Shown here piece by piece: positions 1-5,781 of a DNA stretch of 5,781 nucleotides. The stretch is from NCBI GenBank assembly GCA_945885485.1, contig CAMCYT010000169.1, positions 1 to 5,781 of the forward strand, written 5' to 3'. This stretch comes from Prosthecobacter debontii. GTDB taxonomy: Bacteria > Verrucomicrobiota > Verrucomicrobiia > Verrucomicrobiales > Akkermansiaceae. Both the position numbers and the translations under genes were made by a program. Below the pieces are notes generated by a model. The model did not search any database and had not been told where the DNA came from. It saw only the letters and a program-made list of their open reading frames with translations. How positions within the stretch are numbered: the first letter of the stretch is position 1; every line of letters begins with the position of its first letter.

Positions 1-1158
1 GAAATAGCAGATCATCGTATTATCAAACATTGTGCCTTTGCCTTCTGGAACGCTTTTGAGGCGGGTCACGATACGATTCACCAGCTCCATGTGATGAACT
101 TCGGTGCGCCTGCGAACTTCTTCAGCGAGTACGTCTTTGACAGGCTTGCCGTGACCGATGTCGTGCATGTTGACCTTTTCTTTTTCGATACCGGTGATGC
201 CGGTGTAATCGTGGCCGAGTTCATCAATCGTGAAGGCAACCACGTTGGTGAGCCCTGAAATCAGTGATGAAAGCAGCACTTCGGTGTGACCGACTTGGCG
301 AGTAAATGTATCCATCTCGTTATCGAGATACTTGCTTTCCAATTTTGGAACGTGTTGACTAACGACATCCGTCATCATGTCGATTTTACGATTACGCTCG
401 CGGATGCCTTCGATGGAGTCTGCGTAGTTGCTGACTTTGTGTCTCTCGATGCCACTGATGTGGCGTGCGAGTTCGGTTTCGCTACCAGCGGCGAATTCTA
501 ACACTTTGCGCTGAAGCTGATAGCGGATCTGTTCGTTTTTATCAGTGGAAACCGATTTAAAAATTTCATCCACCGCGATGCCTGGGCCACCGAAGGCGTA
601 GTTGGGTTGTTGAGGGCCGCGAGCTGAGAAGCCTTTGGCGATTCCATTGAGTCCACCGCGTGGGTTACCACCACCTGTTGGGAAGCATGCGAGCTCGATG
701 TGCTCGAGTGGGGATGGGAAAAGTTTGGCGAGTTCGAAATCGACGGTTGCCCATTTGATCGAGCTGTTGCGTTCATTCGCTTTGTAAACACCCAGCGCCG
801 AGCACCAGCCGTGATGGCCGACTGTGCACATTTTGCCTGAGAGGCCTTGCAGGATCGTGAGGTTTTTTTTGTGCGCCGCAAGCGGACTCATCCATTCTGG
901 AAGAGTGTGGGAATCAAGATCCACTTCGTAGGGAAGTTTTTTATCCTCCATCGCCTTTTGTTCAGGTGTGAAAGATGGTGGCACCATGACTTTCGGGAAA
1001 AGTCCGTTTCCACGGTGCATGAAGATGAACCGCATCGGCGGCGCACCGGTAAGACTGGAGCCAATTGGAGCAGCGGAAAGCCTTGGCATCATCCCGGGCA
1101 TGGAGAGACCTCCCATTGCAAGGAAAGCATTTCTGATGAATTCGCGTCTTTTGTTCAT
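1..1158 (-). CDS. DUF1552 domain-containing exported protein (3' end outside window)
   Basis: An uninterrupted frame of 386 codons runs from an ATG at 1158 off the low end of the window; no stop was found when I read every codon. The protein begins MNKRREFIRNAF, a twin-arginine leader, followed by a weakly hydrophobic Met/Gly/Leu stretch to about residue 25 and a likely cleavage site near RLSAA (26-30), so export by Tat is predicted. The rest reads as DUF1552: MRFIFMHRGNG (42-52), a VGHHGW motif (113-118), a glycine-rich GGGNPRGGLNG segment (162-172), DELGHDY (312-318), MHDIGH (331-336) and FDNTMICYF (378-386). The last segment resembles the DNT strand of DUF1501/sulfatase-like proteins, which hints at an alkaline-phosphatase-like fold, but that is inference. 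The family is usually somewhat longer, so perhaps 50-90 residues are missing. The gene starts 49 bases after the DUF1592 gene ends, the order usual for this pair. No clear Shine-Dalgarno precedes the start; the leader peptide decides it. The biochemical function is unknown. Confidence 0.88.
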   Translation of the reverse strand, partial: MNKRREFIRNAFLAMGGLSMPGMMPRLSAAPIGSSLTGAPPMRFIFMHRGNGLFPKVMVPPSFTPEQKAMEDKKLPYEVDLDSHTLPEWMSPLAAHKKNLTILQGLSGKMCTVGHHGWCSALGVYKANERNSSIKWATVDFELAKLFPSPLEHIELACFPTGGGNPRGGLNGIAKGFSARGPQQPNYAFGGPGIAVDEIFKSVSTDKNEQIRYQLQRKVLEFAAGSETELARHISGIERHKVSNYADSIEGIRERNRKIDMMTDVVSQHVPKLESKYLDNEMDTFTRQVGHTEVLLSSLISGLTNVVAFTIDELGHDYTGITGIEKEKVNMHDIGHGKPVKDVLAEEVRRRTEVHHMELVNRIVTRLKSVPEGKGTMFDNTMICYF

Positions 1159-1207
1159 GATGTTTGGTGCCGTGCGGGCTGGGTTGTTAATGGAACTGAG
1201 AAATCGG

Positions 1208-3664
1208 TTATTTCCGATAGATGAAAGAATCTGAGGTGAGTAAAGAAAGAACGACCGCCTTGAAGCTACCTCCACTGGATACGTATGCGTTATCGGCGTC
1301 TATCAAGGTCTGGGAATCTGAAAGCATTTCGTTGCGCCCCATATAGAAGCGGAAAGCGTGCCGAATAATGGATTGGCGAACGCGAGCAGATTTCGCCAAG
1401 CGATCGATCAAGTCCAACGCATCCTTCACCTCGCCATCGAGCGCGGGATCGCCCGTGCCTTTCAGTTCACCACGGGGATTCACCGGAAGAGTCTTGTAGA
1501 CATTGAAAAATTTCAGCTGTTTTCCAATCACGTTTTCCGGATGTTCAATCGGCTCGTCTTTTCGGAACCGGCCGAAGTCGTCATACATTTCAAAAGGCAA
1601 GCCGAGCGGGTTCATGTATTCGTGGCATTTCCAGCAATCCTGCGAGCTCGTCACCTTATCAAGGCGCTCACGATGGGTTTTGGTGTGATCTTCCGGGACC
1701 ACCGCATCGACCGTGATCGGCACATCTGGAACACGACCCGCGAGAAGTTTTTCCTGAATGAAACGTCCGCGTCTAACAGGATCGGTTTCCGTATTGAGTG
1801 AATGCGCGACCAACCATGCTGGATGTGTTAAAATTCCTTTGCGGTTTTCCAATTTGAACGGTTGCACGGGTTCATAGCTGAAATGCGGCGAGCCCTCCTC
1901 AAATCCCCACGTGCCCATGACCGGGGGAAGATTATACATCGGGGAATAGTTGTGATAATACCCGTGAGCCCATGGGAAAACCACGAAAGGCGTGAGTCCT
2001 TTGCCGAAATGTGCCTCAAAGTGGGTCATCACACGGGTAAGGGTCGTGCCGTGTTTTCTACCCTCTGTTTCAGGTTCCATCTGGAAGGTTTTTTTGAGCA
2101 GTTCCTCATGCTCCGAGAAAACTTTATTGGGATTGGTTTTCCATTCCGTATCTTTCAATAACTCCCAAATCTCGCGCCATTTCTTGATGGTTTGTTCGGC
2201 ATTCGGCATGTCGAAGGCGAAGAATTTATCCGTGGTGAGGATGTTCTCGAAAACTTTTTTATCCTGATCCACATAATAGGAGACGACCTGATCCGCCTCA
2301 TCGACGAGGCTTCCTCCCGTGCCGAATGTACCGCGATCCGCGTTCTGGTATTGCCTGAATGCACGATCGACATCTTTGAAAACTTTTGGGGCGTTCGGGT
2401 AGCCAAAAAACTCACGGAAGAAGCGAATGATTTTCGGGTGAGATACCACATGAGATTTCACTTTTCCCGAGTTTAAATATTCATCGACGCCGCCTCGAAA
2501 CAAATTCGGATCTTCTAACAAACGAGTGACCTCACGTTTGAAATCCTCTCGGGTCACAAGGCGTCCTTGCTCGGCGGCTTCGAAGAGGATTTTATCTGGA
2601 GAGTTGTCACCCATCGCGTATGCGATCGCAAACGCAGCCTCGCGTGGCGCGAGCATTTTACGACCGTGTGTATCCGGAGCACCCGCACCAAATTCCATGC
2701 GATAGAGAAACTCGGATTCCAACAGAACCGTGATCAGCATTTGTCGCAATCCCTCGGAATTGCCTGCGGCTAGGATGGCTTCTTTGGTGAGATCGTGATA
2801 TTTCACCATTTCCGCTTCCGATGGAGTGCGCTTCAATACCAACTGGAACTGCCTGTTGATCGCGGCTTTCATCTCATCATCGGTGGGTGCCGATTTATTG
2901 AAAATGACAGTTTCAAATTCAACCGGCACTTTGGGCGGCACGAATTTATCCTTCGGGTCAGGAAATTCATTCATGCCGGGCTCGCCGTTTTTCATCCGTG
3001 CTGCGCGGATTTGCCGGTCTGAAATCCATTCGGCATTCGTCAACATAACGAGAAGCGATCCACCGTCCAGCGATCCGATATCGTAGTCTCTCACACCCGA
3101 ATTGTCCGGCAAGGCAAAGGGATTGGTGATTCCAAGAAGCTGCTGCCCGCGCTGTTTGGGATCGAGTCCGAAAACATCGCGCACTCTCGCATCGAAAATC
3201 TGCGGGTTGACCAGCCAGCGCCGCGCAGGTGTGAAGGCGGGTTGTTTATTCTTTCCGCTAAAAAGCTCATTGTGATCCACATAGTTTCCGTAAGAAGGAT
3301 AGCGGAGTTTATCTTCAAGCTTCGAAGCGTTATGTGAATGCAAGACCTCCCAAAACCATGAGCCTAGTTCTTCGCGCTCTTTAACACTGGGCTGATCTTT
3401 TTTCTTTGGAGGCATCTGCTTCAAATAAACCTGCTCCAATGCGCGGTTCATTAGATCAAGACGCGCCTGCAACGGCAGCTGCTCTAAATTATCGAGCCGG
3501 ATGTCGCCTTTTTCCGTGCCGTCCTCGTGGCAATCCGTGCAATAATTTGAAAGGATCTCCTTCGCCGTAGATGATACCTTGAAATCCTTTTCTCCAAAAG
3601 CCAATCCGTACAGACAGAACGAACTTACCAGAGTAGTGGAAAAAATGGATCGCGTGAACAGCAT
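1208..3664 (-). CDS. DUF1592/DUF1588/DUF1585 planctomycete-type cytochrome c protein
   Basis: This 818-residue exported protein is of the multidomain type common in Planctomycetota and Verrucomicrobiota. A Sec signal peptide spans about residues 1-24, ending LAFG. A PSCyt1-like haem domain follows, with CTDCH at 42-46 and a possible distal methionine in QMPP at 83-86. Then come a DUF1587-like segment (about 148-170, RRWLVNPQIFDARVRDVFG), a DUF1595-like segment (about 260-300), and DUF1592 (about 305-480, with LLESEFLYR at 314-322 and IIRFFREFFGY at 412-422). DUF1588 (about 605-700) contains a second haem-type motif, CWKCH (677-681), followed by MNPLG. DUF1585 lies at the C-terminus (about 745-818, with RHAFRFYMGR and SDSFIYRK). 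Residues 560-600, before DUF1588, are rich in Tyr, Trp, His and Pro. It is probably periplasmic or surface-associated and may bind c-type haem; no substrate is established. The ATG at 3664 is supported by the signal peptide, although the upstream leader is pyrimidine-rich and lacks a Shine-Dalgarno. It is probably co-transcribed with the DUF1552 gene. Confidence 0.93.
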   Translation of the reverse strand: MLFTRSIFSTTLVSSFCLYGLAFGEKDFKVSSTAKEILSNYCTDCHEDGTEKGDIRLDNLEQLPLQARLDLMNRALEQVYLKQMPPKKKDQPSVKEREELGSWFWEVLHSHNASKLEDKLRYPSYGNYVDHNELFSGKNKQPAFTPARRWLVNPQIFDARVRDVFGLDPKQRGQQLLGITNPFALPDNSGVRDYDIGSLDGGSLLVMLTNAEWISDRQIRAARMKNGEPGMNEFPDPKDKFVPPKVPVEFETVIFNKSAPTDDEMKAAINRQFQLVLKRTPSEAEMVKYHDLTKEAILAAGNSEGLRQMLITVLLESEFLYRMEFGAGAPDTHGRKMLAPREAAFAIAYAMGDNSPDKILFEAAEQGRLVTREDFKREVTRLLEDPNLFRGGVDEYLNSGKVKSHVVSHPKIIRFFREFFGYPNAPKVFKDVDRAFRQYQNADRGTFGTGGSLVDEADQVVSYYVDQDKKVFENILTTDKFFAFDMPNAEQTIKKWREIWELLKDTEWKTNPNKVFSEHEELLKKTFQMEPETEGRKHGTTLTRVMTHFEAHFGKGLTPFVVFPWAHGYYHNYSPMYNLPPVMGTWGFEEGSPHFSYEPVQPFKLENRKGILTHPAWLVAHSLNTETDPVRRGRFIQEKLLAGRVPDVPITVDAVVPEDHTKTHRERLDKVTSSQDCWKCHEYMNPLGLPFEMYDDFGRFRKDEPIEHPENVIGKQLKFFNVYKTLPVNPRGELKGTGDPALDGEVKDALDLIDRLAKSARVRQSIIRHAFRFYMGRNEMLSDSQTLIDADNAYVSSGGSFKAVVLSLLTSDSFIYRK

Positions 3665-3716
3665 AGGAGAAGGAGTTGAGGAAAAAATCAGATACCAGAA
3701 GTCATGGTAGAACGCG

Positions 3717-3741
3717 ACAAAGCGAGTTTATCGTTCTTTGT
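3717..3741. repeat. Inverted repeat upstream of the DUF1592 gene
   Basis: On the minus strand ACAAAG and CTTTGT are perfect 6-base complements around a 13-base spacer. Two further CG pairs can form if an AA bulge is allowed, giving an 8-pair stem with a 7-base loop. It ends about 52 bases before the DUF1592 ATG, a position that would suit an operator or a 5'-leader hairpin. No regulator is identified. Confidence 0.3.
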
Positions 3742-3812
3742 TAAACCCTTACGCTGCATTTTCGGTCGAAGCTATCGCCAAAGTTCAGAATATCAGAGAA
3801 TAATTCAAATTC

Positions 3813-3835
3813 ACCTGATCTATTTAAGGACAGGT
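3813..3835 (-). repeat. Second inverted repeat abutting the first
   Basis: ACCTG and CAGGT are perfect 5-base complements around a 13-base A/T-rich loop. This repeat begins exactly where the 3836-3852 repeat ends, giving two tandem potential hairpins after the upstream gene. The stem is short and could be chance. Confidence 0.25.
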
Positions 3836-3852
3836 TTGGCACTTTCAGCCAA
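3836..3852 (-). repeat. Small inverted repeat directly after the pseudo-protease stop codon
   Basis: On the minus strand TTGGC and GCCAA are perfect complements around a 7-base loop (TGAAAGT), starting at the base right after the TAA stop. The position fits a terminator or 3'-end stabilising hairpin, but the stem is only 5 base pairs and no T-run follows, so an intrinsic terminator is not shown. Confidence 0.35.
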
Positions 3853-4971
3853 TTACTTTCCGGCCTTTTCGACCATCTGCTTGGCGAGCACCTGCAATTC
3901 CTCAACGGGGATAGCAAAAGTCTCAGCGCGGTTTGCTCGTGCGATGTTCATTCCTACGACACTGCCTTTCATATCCACCACCGGACCACCCATCGTCGCA
4001 CTGTTTGCTAAAATATCGTGTTGGATAATACGTGGAAATCCGCTTCTGCGCTTGGAGAAATCACCGCTCATCTGATCATTCCGATCTGGCTGATGATCCA
4101 TCTCGCCACGCGCCGCTAACTTAACTTGGAAATCCATATTTTTTCCCGCGCGCTTCACAGTCAATTTCACTTCATCACCAACTTTTTTATCCTTCAACAT
4201 CTCGGCAATCTCCTCGAACTTCTCGATTTTTTTTCCATCCAGCGCCACGATAGCATCACCTACAAGCACGCCCGCCGCTTTCGCTCCGCTATCTTCAGTC
4301 ACAGCTTTGACCTCGAGCTTATCTTTGACTTTCTCTAACATAAGTCCCAGCCCGGCTCCACCAGCTGTTGGAATTTCGCGTGCCTTGGCACTGACGATGC
4401 CAGCAAGAGCCCTTCGTTTGGTGCGACTCGTCGCGCCGTTCACGATCACCCAACTCCCCTGCTCCAATTTACTATCAGCAGCATACTCAGCCGGAGTTAA
4501 ATCCTGTGCTTCTACTTTGATGAGAGCCACATCCCAAAGTGGATCCACCGAGATCACTTTCACATCTTCGAACAATTGTTTATCGACCCTTACGGACAGT
4601 TTAATTGGCCCTGCTGGTATGTCAGCTGGCGCAGGCACCTCCAATTCTTCGGCTCCCGGAACGCTCAATTCTTTACTAGCTTCGACTTCTTTTTTATCTT
4701 CTATCTCACTGGCCTTGGTTAAAATATACCCATCCTTGGAAATAACGACTCCGTATGCGATTTCAGCATTCTTGTTATAGATCACAGCGCTGCATTTCTG
4801 AATCACTTGCCGTTGTGGCTCGAATAAATCCGTGATGATTGATCCTGTTAGACGGTAAGGCGTCTCCAGTGATTGCTGAGCAACGAGAATTTCTGAACTG
4901 GTCAATCCTGCTAACAGGAAAATCCACTTAACGTTCAGTAAGTTCCGCAGTGATTTTTTGTTCTTTTCCAT
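3853..4971 (-). CDS. Secreted trypsin-like pseudo-protease with embedded PDZ domain
   Basis: A 372-residue HtrA/S1C-like protein that appears non-proteolytic. A basic N-terminus (KNKK) and hydrophobic stretch (about 16-31) form a signal peptide ending near VAQ. The N-terminal barrel follows: YGVVISKDGYILT (73-85), then TKASEI (85-90) where active proteases have TNAHVV, so the catalytic His is Ser88. The Asp is kept in LWDVALIKV (D147). A Glu/Pro/Ala-rich insert spans about 91-123. A PDZ domain (about 205-288; GLGLML loop, GVLVGDAIVALDGKKI) follows AGIVSAKAREIP. Only then does the barrel resume: IIQHDILANSATMGGPVVD (315-333), GSVVGMNIA and TFAIPVEEL. The catalytic Ser position before GGP is Met327. 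The PDZ domain thus lies between the Asp and Ser strands, not at the C-terminus. The ATG at 4971 lies within the end of the upstream protease gene (44-base overlap). The signal peptide supports this start; GAGAG beside it is too close to be a good ribosome site. A scaffold, chaperone or regulatory role is inferred. Confidence 0.9.
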   Translation of the reverse strand: MEKNKKSLRNLLNVKWIFLLAGLTSSEILVAQQSLETPYRLTGSIITDLFEPQRQVIQKCSAVIYNKNAEIAYGVVISKDGYILTKASEIEDKKEVEASKELSVPGAEELEVPAPADIPAGPIKLSVRVDKQLFEDVKVISVDPLWDVALIKVEAQDLTPAEYAADSKLEQGSWVIVNGATSRTKRRALAGIVSAKAREIPTAGGAGLGLMLEKVKDKLEVKAVTEDSGAKAAGVLVGDAIVALDGKKIEKFEEIAEMLKDKKVGDEVKLTVKRAGKNMDFQVKLAARGEMDHQPDRNDQMSGDFSKRRSGFPRIIQHDILANSATMGGPVVDMKGSVVGMNIARANRAETFAIPVEELQVLAKQMVEKAGK

Positions 4972-5781
4972 CTCTCGAAATTTCCAGCTCCAACTCTTCT
5001 CCAGCCGACTTGTCTTTGATCACGGCTTGCAATTCCTCGCGGATCTTTACTTCCTTGCCGTCTATCTTGCGGATCACATCGCCGACTTTGAGCTCCGCTT
5101 TTTCGGCTGCTGTTTTTTTACCAACTTTGGTAATTTCCAAACCGCCATCCACAGGCTTCGTCGCCACTCCGAGCATGCCGTTGCCTTTAACAGGTTTCTC
5201 CGCAAAAGGTCCTTCGCCCATGAATTCGGATTTCATCATCGGCTCCCAGTTATCGATAAATACCTGCACAGGAACGTGCATGTTGACCGGAAGCTGCGGA
5301 CCAACCCGTGAGTGAATCCCAATCAGCCGACCTTCTATATCAAACAGCGGACCTCCTGAATCTCCACCAATCAGCGTTCCGTCTGTCTGATACGTGGTGT
5401 TTTTAATCCCCACTAAACGCGCCAAACGAGCCACCGCCCCACGGTCTTTATTAAATCCACCAGAGTGCCCGAGCGAGAAAACCCAATCACCCAATTTGAT
5501 GTTACCCGCACGATTCAACTCCACGAAAGGATACTCACCTAGATCGCTGATTTGCACCAAAGCCGCATCCGTTTCCGACATCAGGCCTAAAGTCTTTCCC
5601 TTATGCTTCGTGCCATCCGGCATGATGATCGTCACTTTTTTACCAACCCCGCCGGAAACGTGTGCGGCGGTCATGACCAAACCCTCTTTTGAAACAATCA
5701 CTCCGCTGCCAAAGCCATTCCCGATATCGATGGAAACCGTCGCTTCTCTTGCCTTAGGGAGCGAGGCCTGCAGGGTTTTCT
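4928..5781 (-). CDS. S1C/HtrA-like serine protease with C-terminal PDZ domain (5' end outside window)
   Basis: An open frame enters from the high end of the window (first full codon at 5779) and stops with TAA at 4928-4930, giving 283 visible residues. It reads as a trypsin-like serine endopeptidase of the HtrA/Deg type with a full triad: His40 in MTAAHVSG, Asp71 in SETDAALVQI and Ser141 in GGDSGGPLFD. The substrate-side strand RLIGIHSRVG and NMHVPVQVF follow. After a linker (about 180-200), one PDZ domain occupies about 201-283 (GMLGVATKP, ELKVGDVIRKIDGKEV), ending LTER. The GTG at 5701 falls inside the conserved GSGVIVSKEG strand of the barrel, so it is not the real start; upstream codons (LPKAREATVSIDIGNGFG) continue the fold. 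The true start and any signal peptide lie beyond the window. Periplasmic location is inferred from the family and from the secreted neighbour. Its PDZ domain resembles that of the next gene, which suggests paralogy. The 44-base overlap suggests translational coupling. Confidence 0.93.
   Translation of the reverse strand, partial: KTLQASLPKAREATVSIDIGNGFGSGVIVSKEGLVMTAAHVSGGVGKKVTIIMPDGTKHKGKTLGLMSETDAALVQISDLGEYPFVELNRAGNIKLGDWVFSLGHSGGFNKDRGAVARLARLVGIKNTTYQTDGTLIGGDSGGPLFDIEGRLIGIHSRVGPQLPVNMHVPVQVFIDNWEPMMKSEFMGEGPFAEKPVKGNGMLGVATKPVDGGLEITKVGKKTAAEKAELKVGDVIRKIDGKEVKIREELQAVIKDKSAGEELELEISRDGKEQKITAELTER

Larger units (their letters stand above)
3665..3852. other. Intergenic region between pseudo-protease and DUF1592 genes
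   Basis: This 188-base stretch is the only sizeable gap in the window, and I found no credible gene in it. It carries three short inverted repeats, listed separately, two of them abutting the stop codon of the upstream gene. I searched the minus strand for sigma-70-like boxes; TTGTCG and TGGTAT spaced by 17 bases about 30 bases upstream of the DUF1592 start are too degenerate to call a promoter. A promoter for the DUF1592-DUF1552 pair would be expected here if the pair is transcribed separately. Confidence 0.6.

Noticed and set aside
498..881. A 127-codon minus-strand open frame inside the DUF1552 gene
   Set aside because: It is in another frame of the same strand, very rich in Ser, Ala, Arg and Thr as expected for an out-of-frame reading, while the DUF1552 frame is continuous and motif-bearing.
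847..1224. Plus-strand open frames of 88-125 codons opposite the DUF1552 gene start
   Set aside because: They are antisense to the twin-arginine leader and N-terminal region of DUF1552, contain no known motif, and share no operon with any plus-strand gene.
3704..4075. A 123-codon open frame on the plus strand, crossing the intergenic gap into the pseudo-protease gene
   Set aside because: It lies mostly antisense to a well-supported gene, has no recognisable domain, and its composition looks like an antisense shadow.
4928..4971. Programmed frameshift fusing the two protease genes, suggested by an A6 run in the overlap
   Set aside because: The heptamer there does not fit the usual -1 slippery pattern in frame, a +1 shift would be needed, and the second protein has its own signal peptide, which would be odd inside a fusion.
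3853..4971. The pseudo-protease as a decayed pseudogene
   Set aside because: The frame is intact for 372 codons, has a good signal peptide, and structural motifs other than the catalytic residues are preserved, which points to a retained function.
4928..5701. GTG at 5701 as the start of the protease
   Set aside because: The frame stays open upstream, and the residues before and after 5701 (GFGSGVIVSKEG) form one conserved strand of the protease barrel, so the gene is cut by the window rather than starting there.
1..5781. CRISPR array, tRNA, rRNA, transposase or phage genes
   Set aside because: Nothing resembling direct repeat arrays, tRNA cloverleafs, rRNA segments or recombinase motifs was seen; nearly all bases are accounted for by the four genes.

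Overview
The window is a fully coding stretch of a bacterial chromosome in which all four recognisable genes lie on the minus strand, so transcription runs from the high-numbered end to the low-numbered end. The gene set suggests a Verrucomicrobiota or Planctomycetota genome: a DUF1592-type 'planctomycete cytochrome c' protein followed directly by a DUF1552 protein is typical of those phyla, and a non-proteolytic trypsin-like protein with a TKASE motif also fits. Shine-Dalgarno signals are weak or absent. Base composition is moderate. No RNA gene, CRISPR array or insertion sequence was seen.

In transcription order: (1) 4928 to beyond 5781, an S1C/HtrA-like serine protease with an intact His-Asp-Ser triad and a C-terminal PDZ domain, 5'-truncated by the window edge. 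(2) 3853-4971, a secreted relative whose start overlaps gene 1 by 44 bases. It has lost the catalytic His and Ser and carries its PDZ domain inside the protease fold rather than after it. (3) 3665-3852, a 188-base intergenic stretch with three small inverted repeats. (4) 1208-3664, an 818-residue Sec-exported protein of the PSCyt1/DUF1587/DUF1592/DUF1588/DUF1585 type with two CxxCH haem-binding motifs. (5) A 49-base spacer, then 1158 down past position 1, a DUF1552 protein with a Tat-like twin-arginine leader, 3'-truncated by the window edge.

The genes form two pairs. The overlapping reading frames of the protease and its pseudo-protease relative suggest co-expression and perhaps a physical complex in the periplasm. 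The DUF1592-DUF1552 pair recurs in these phyla. Both of its members are predicted to be exported, by Sec and Tat respectively, and their biochemical role is unknown. The 188-base gap and its inverted repeats are the most likely place for a transcriptional boundary between the pairs. The most unusual object is the pseudo-protease with an embedded PDZ domain.
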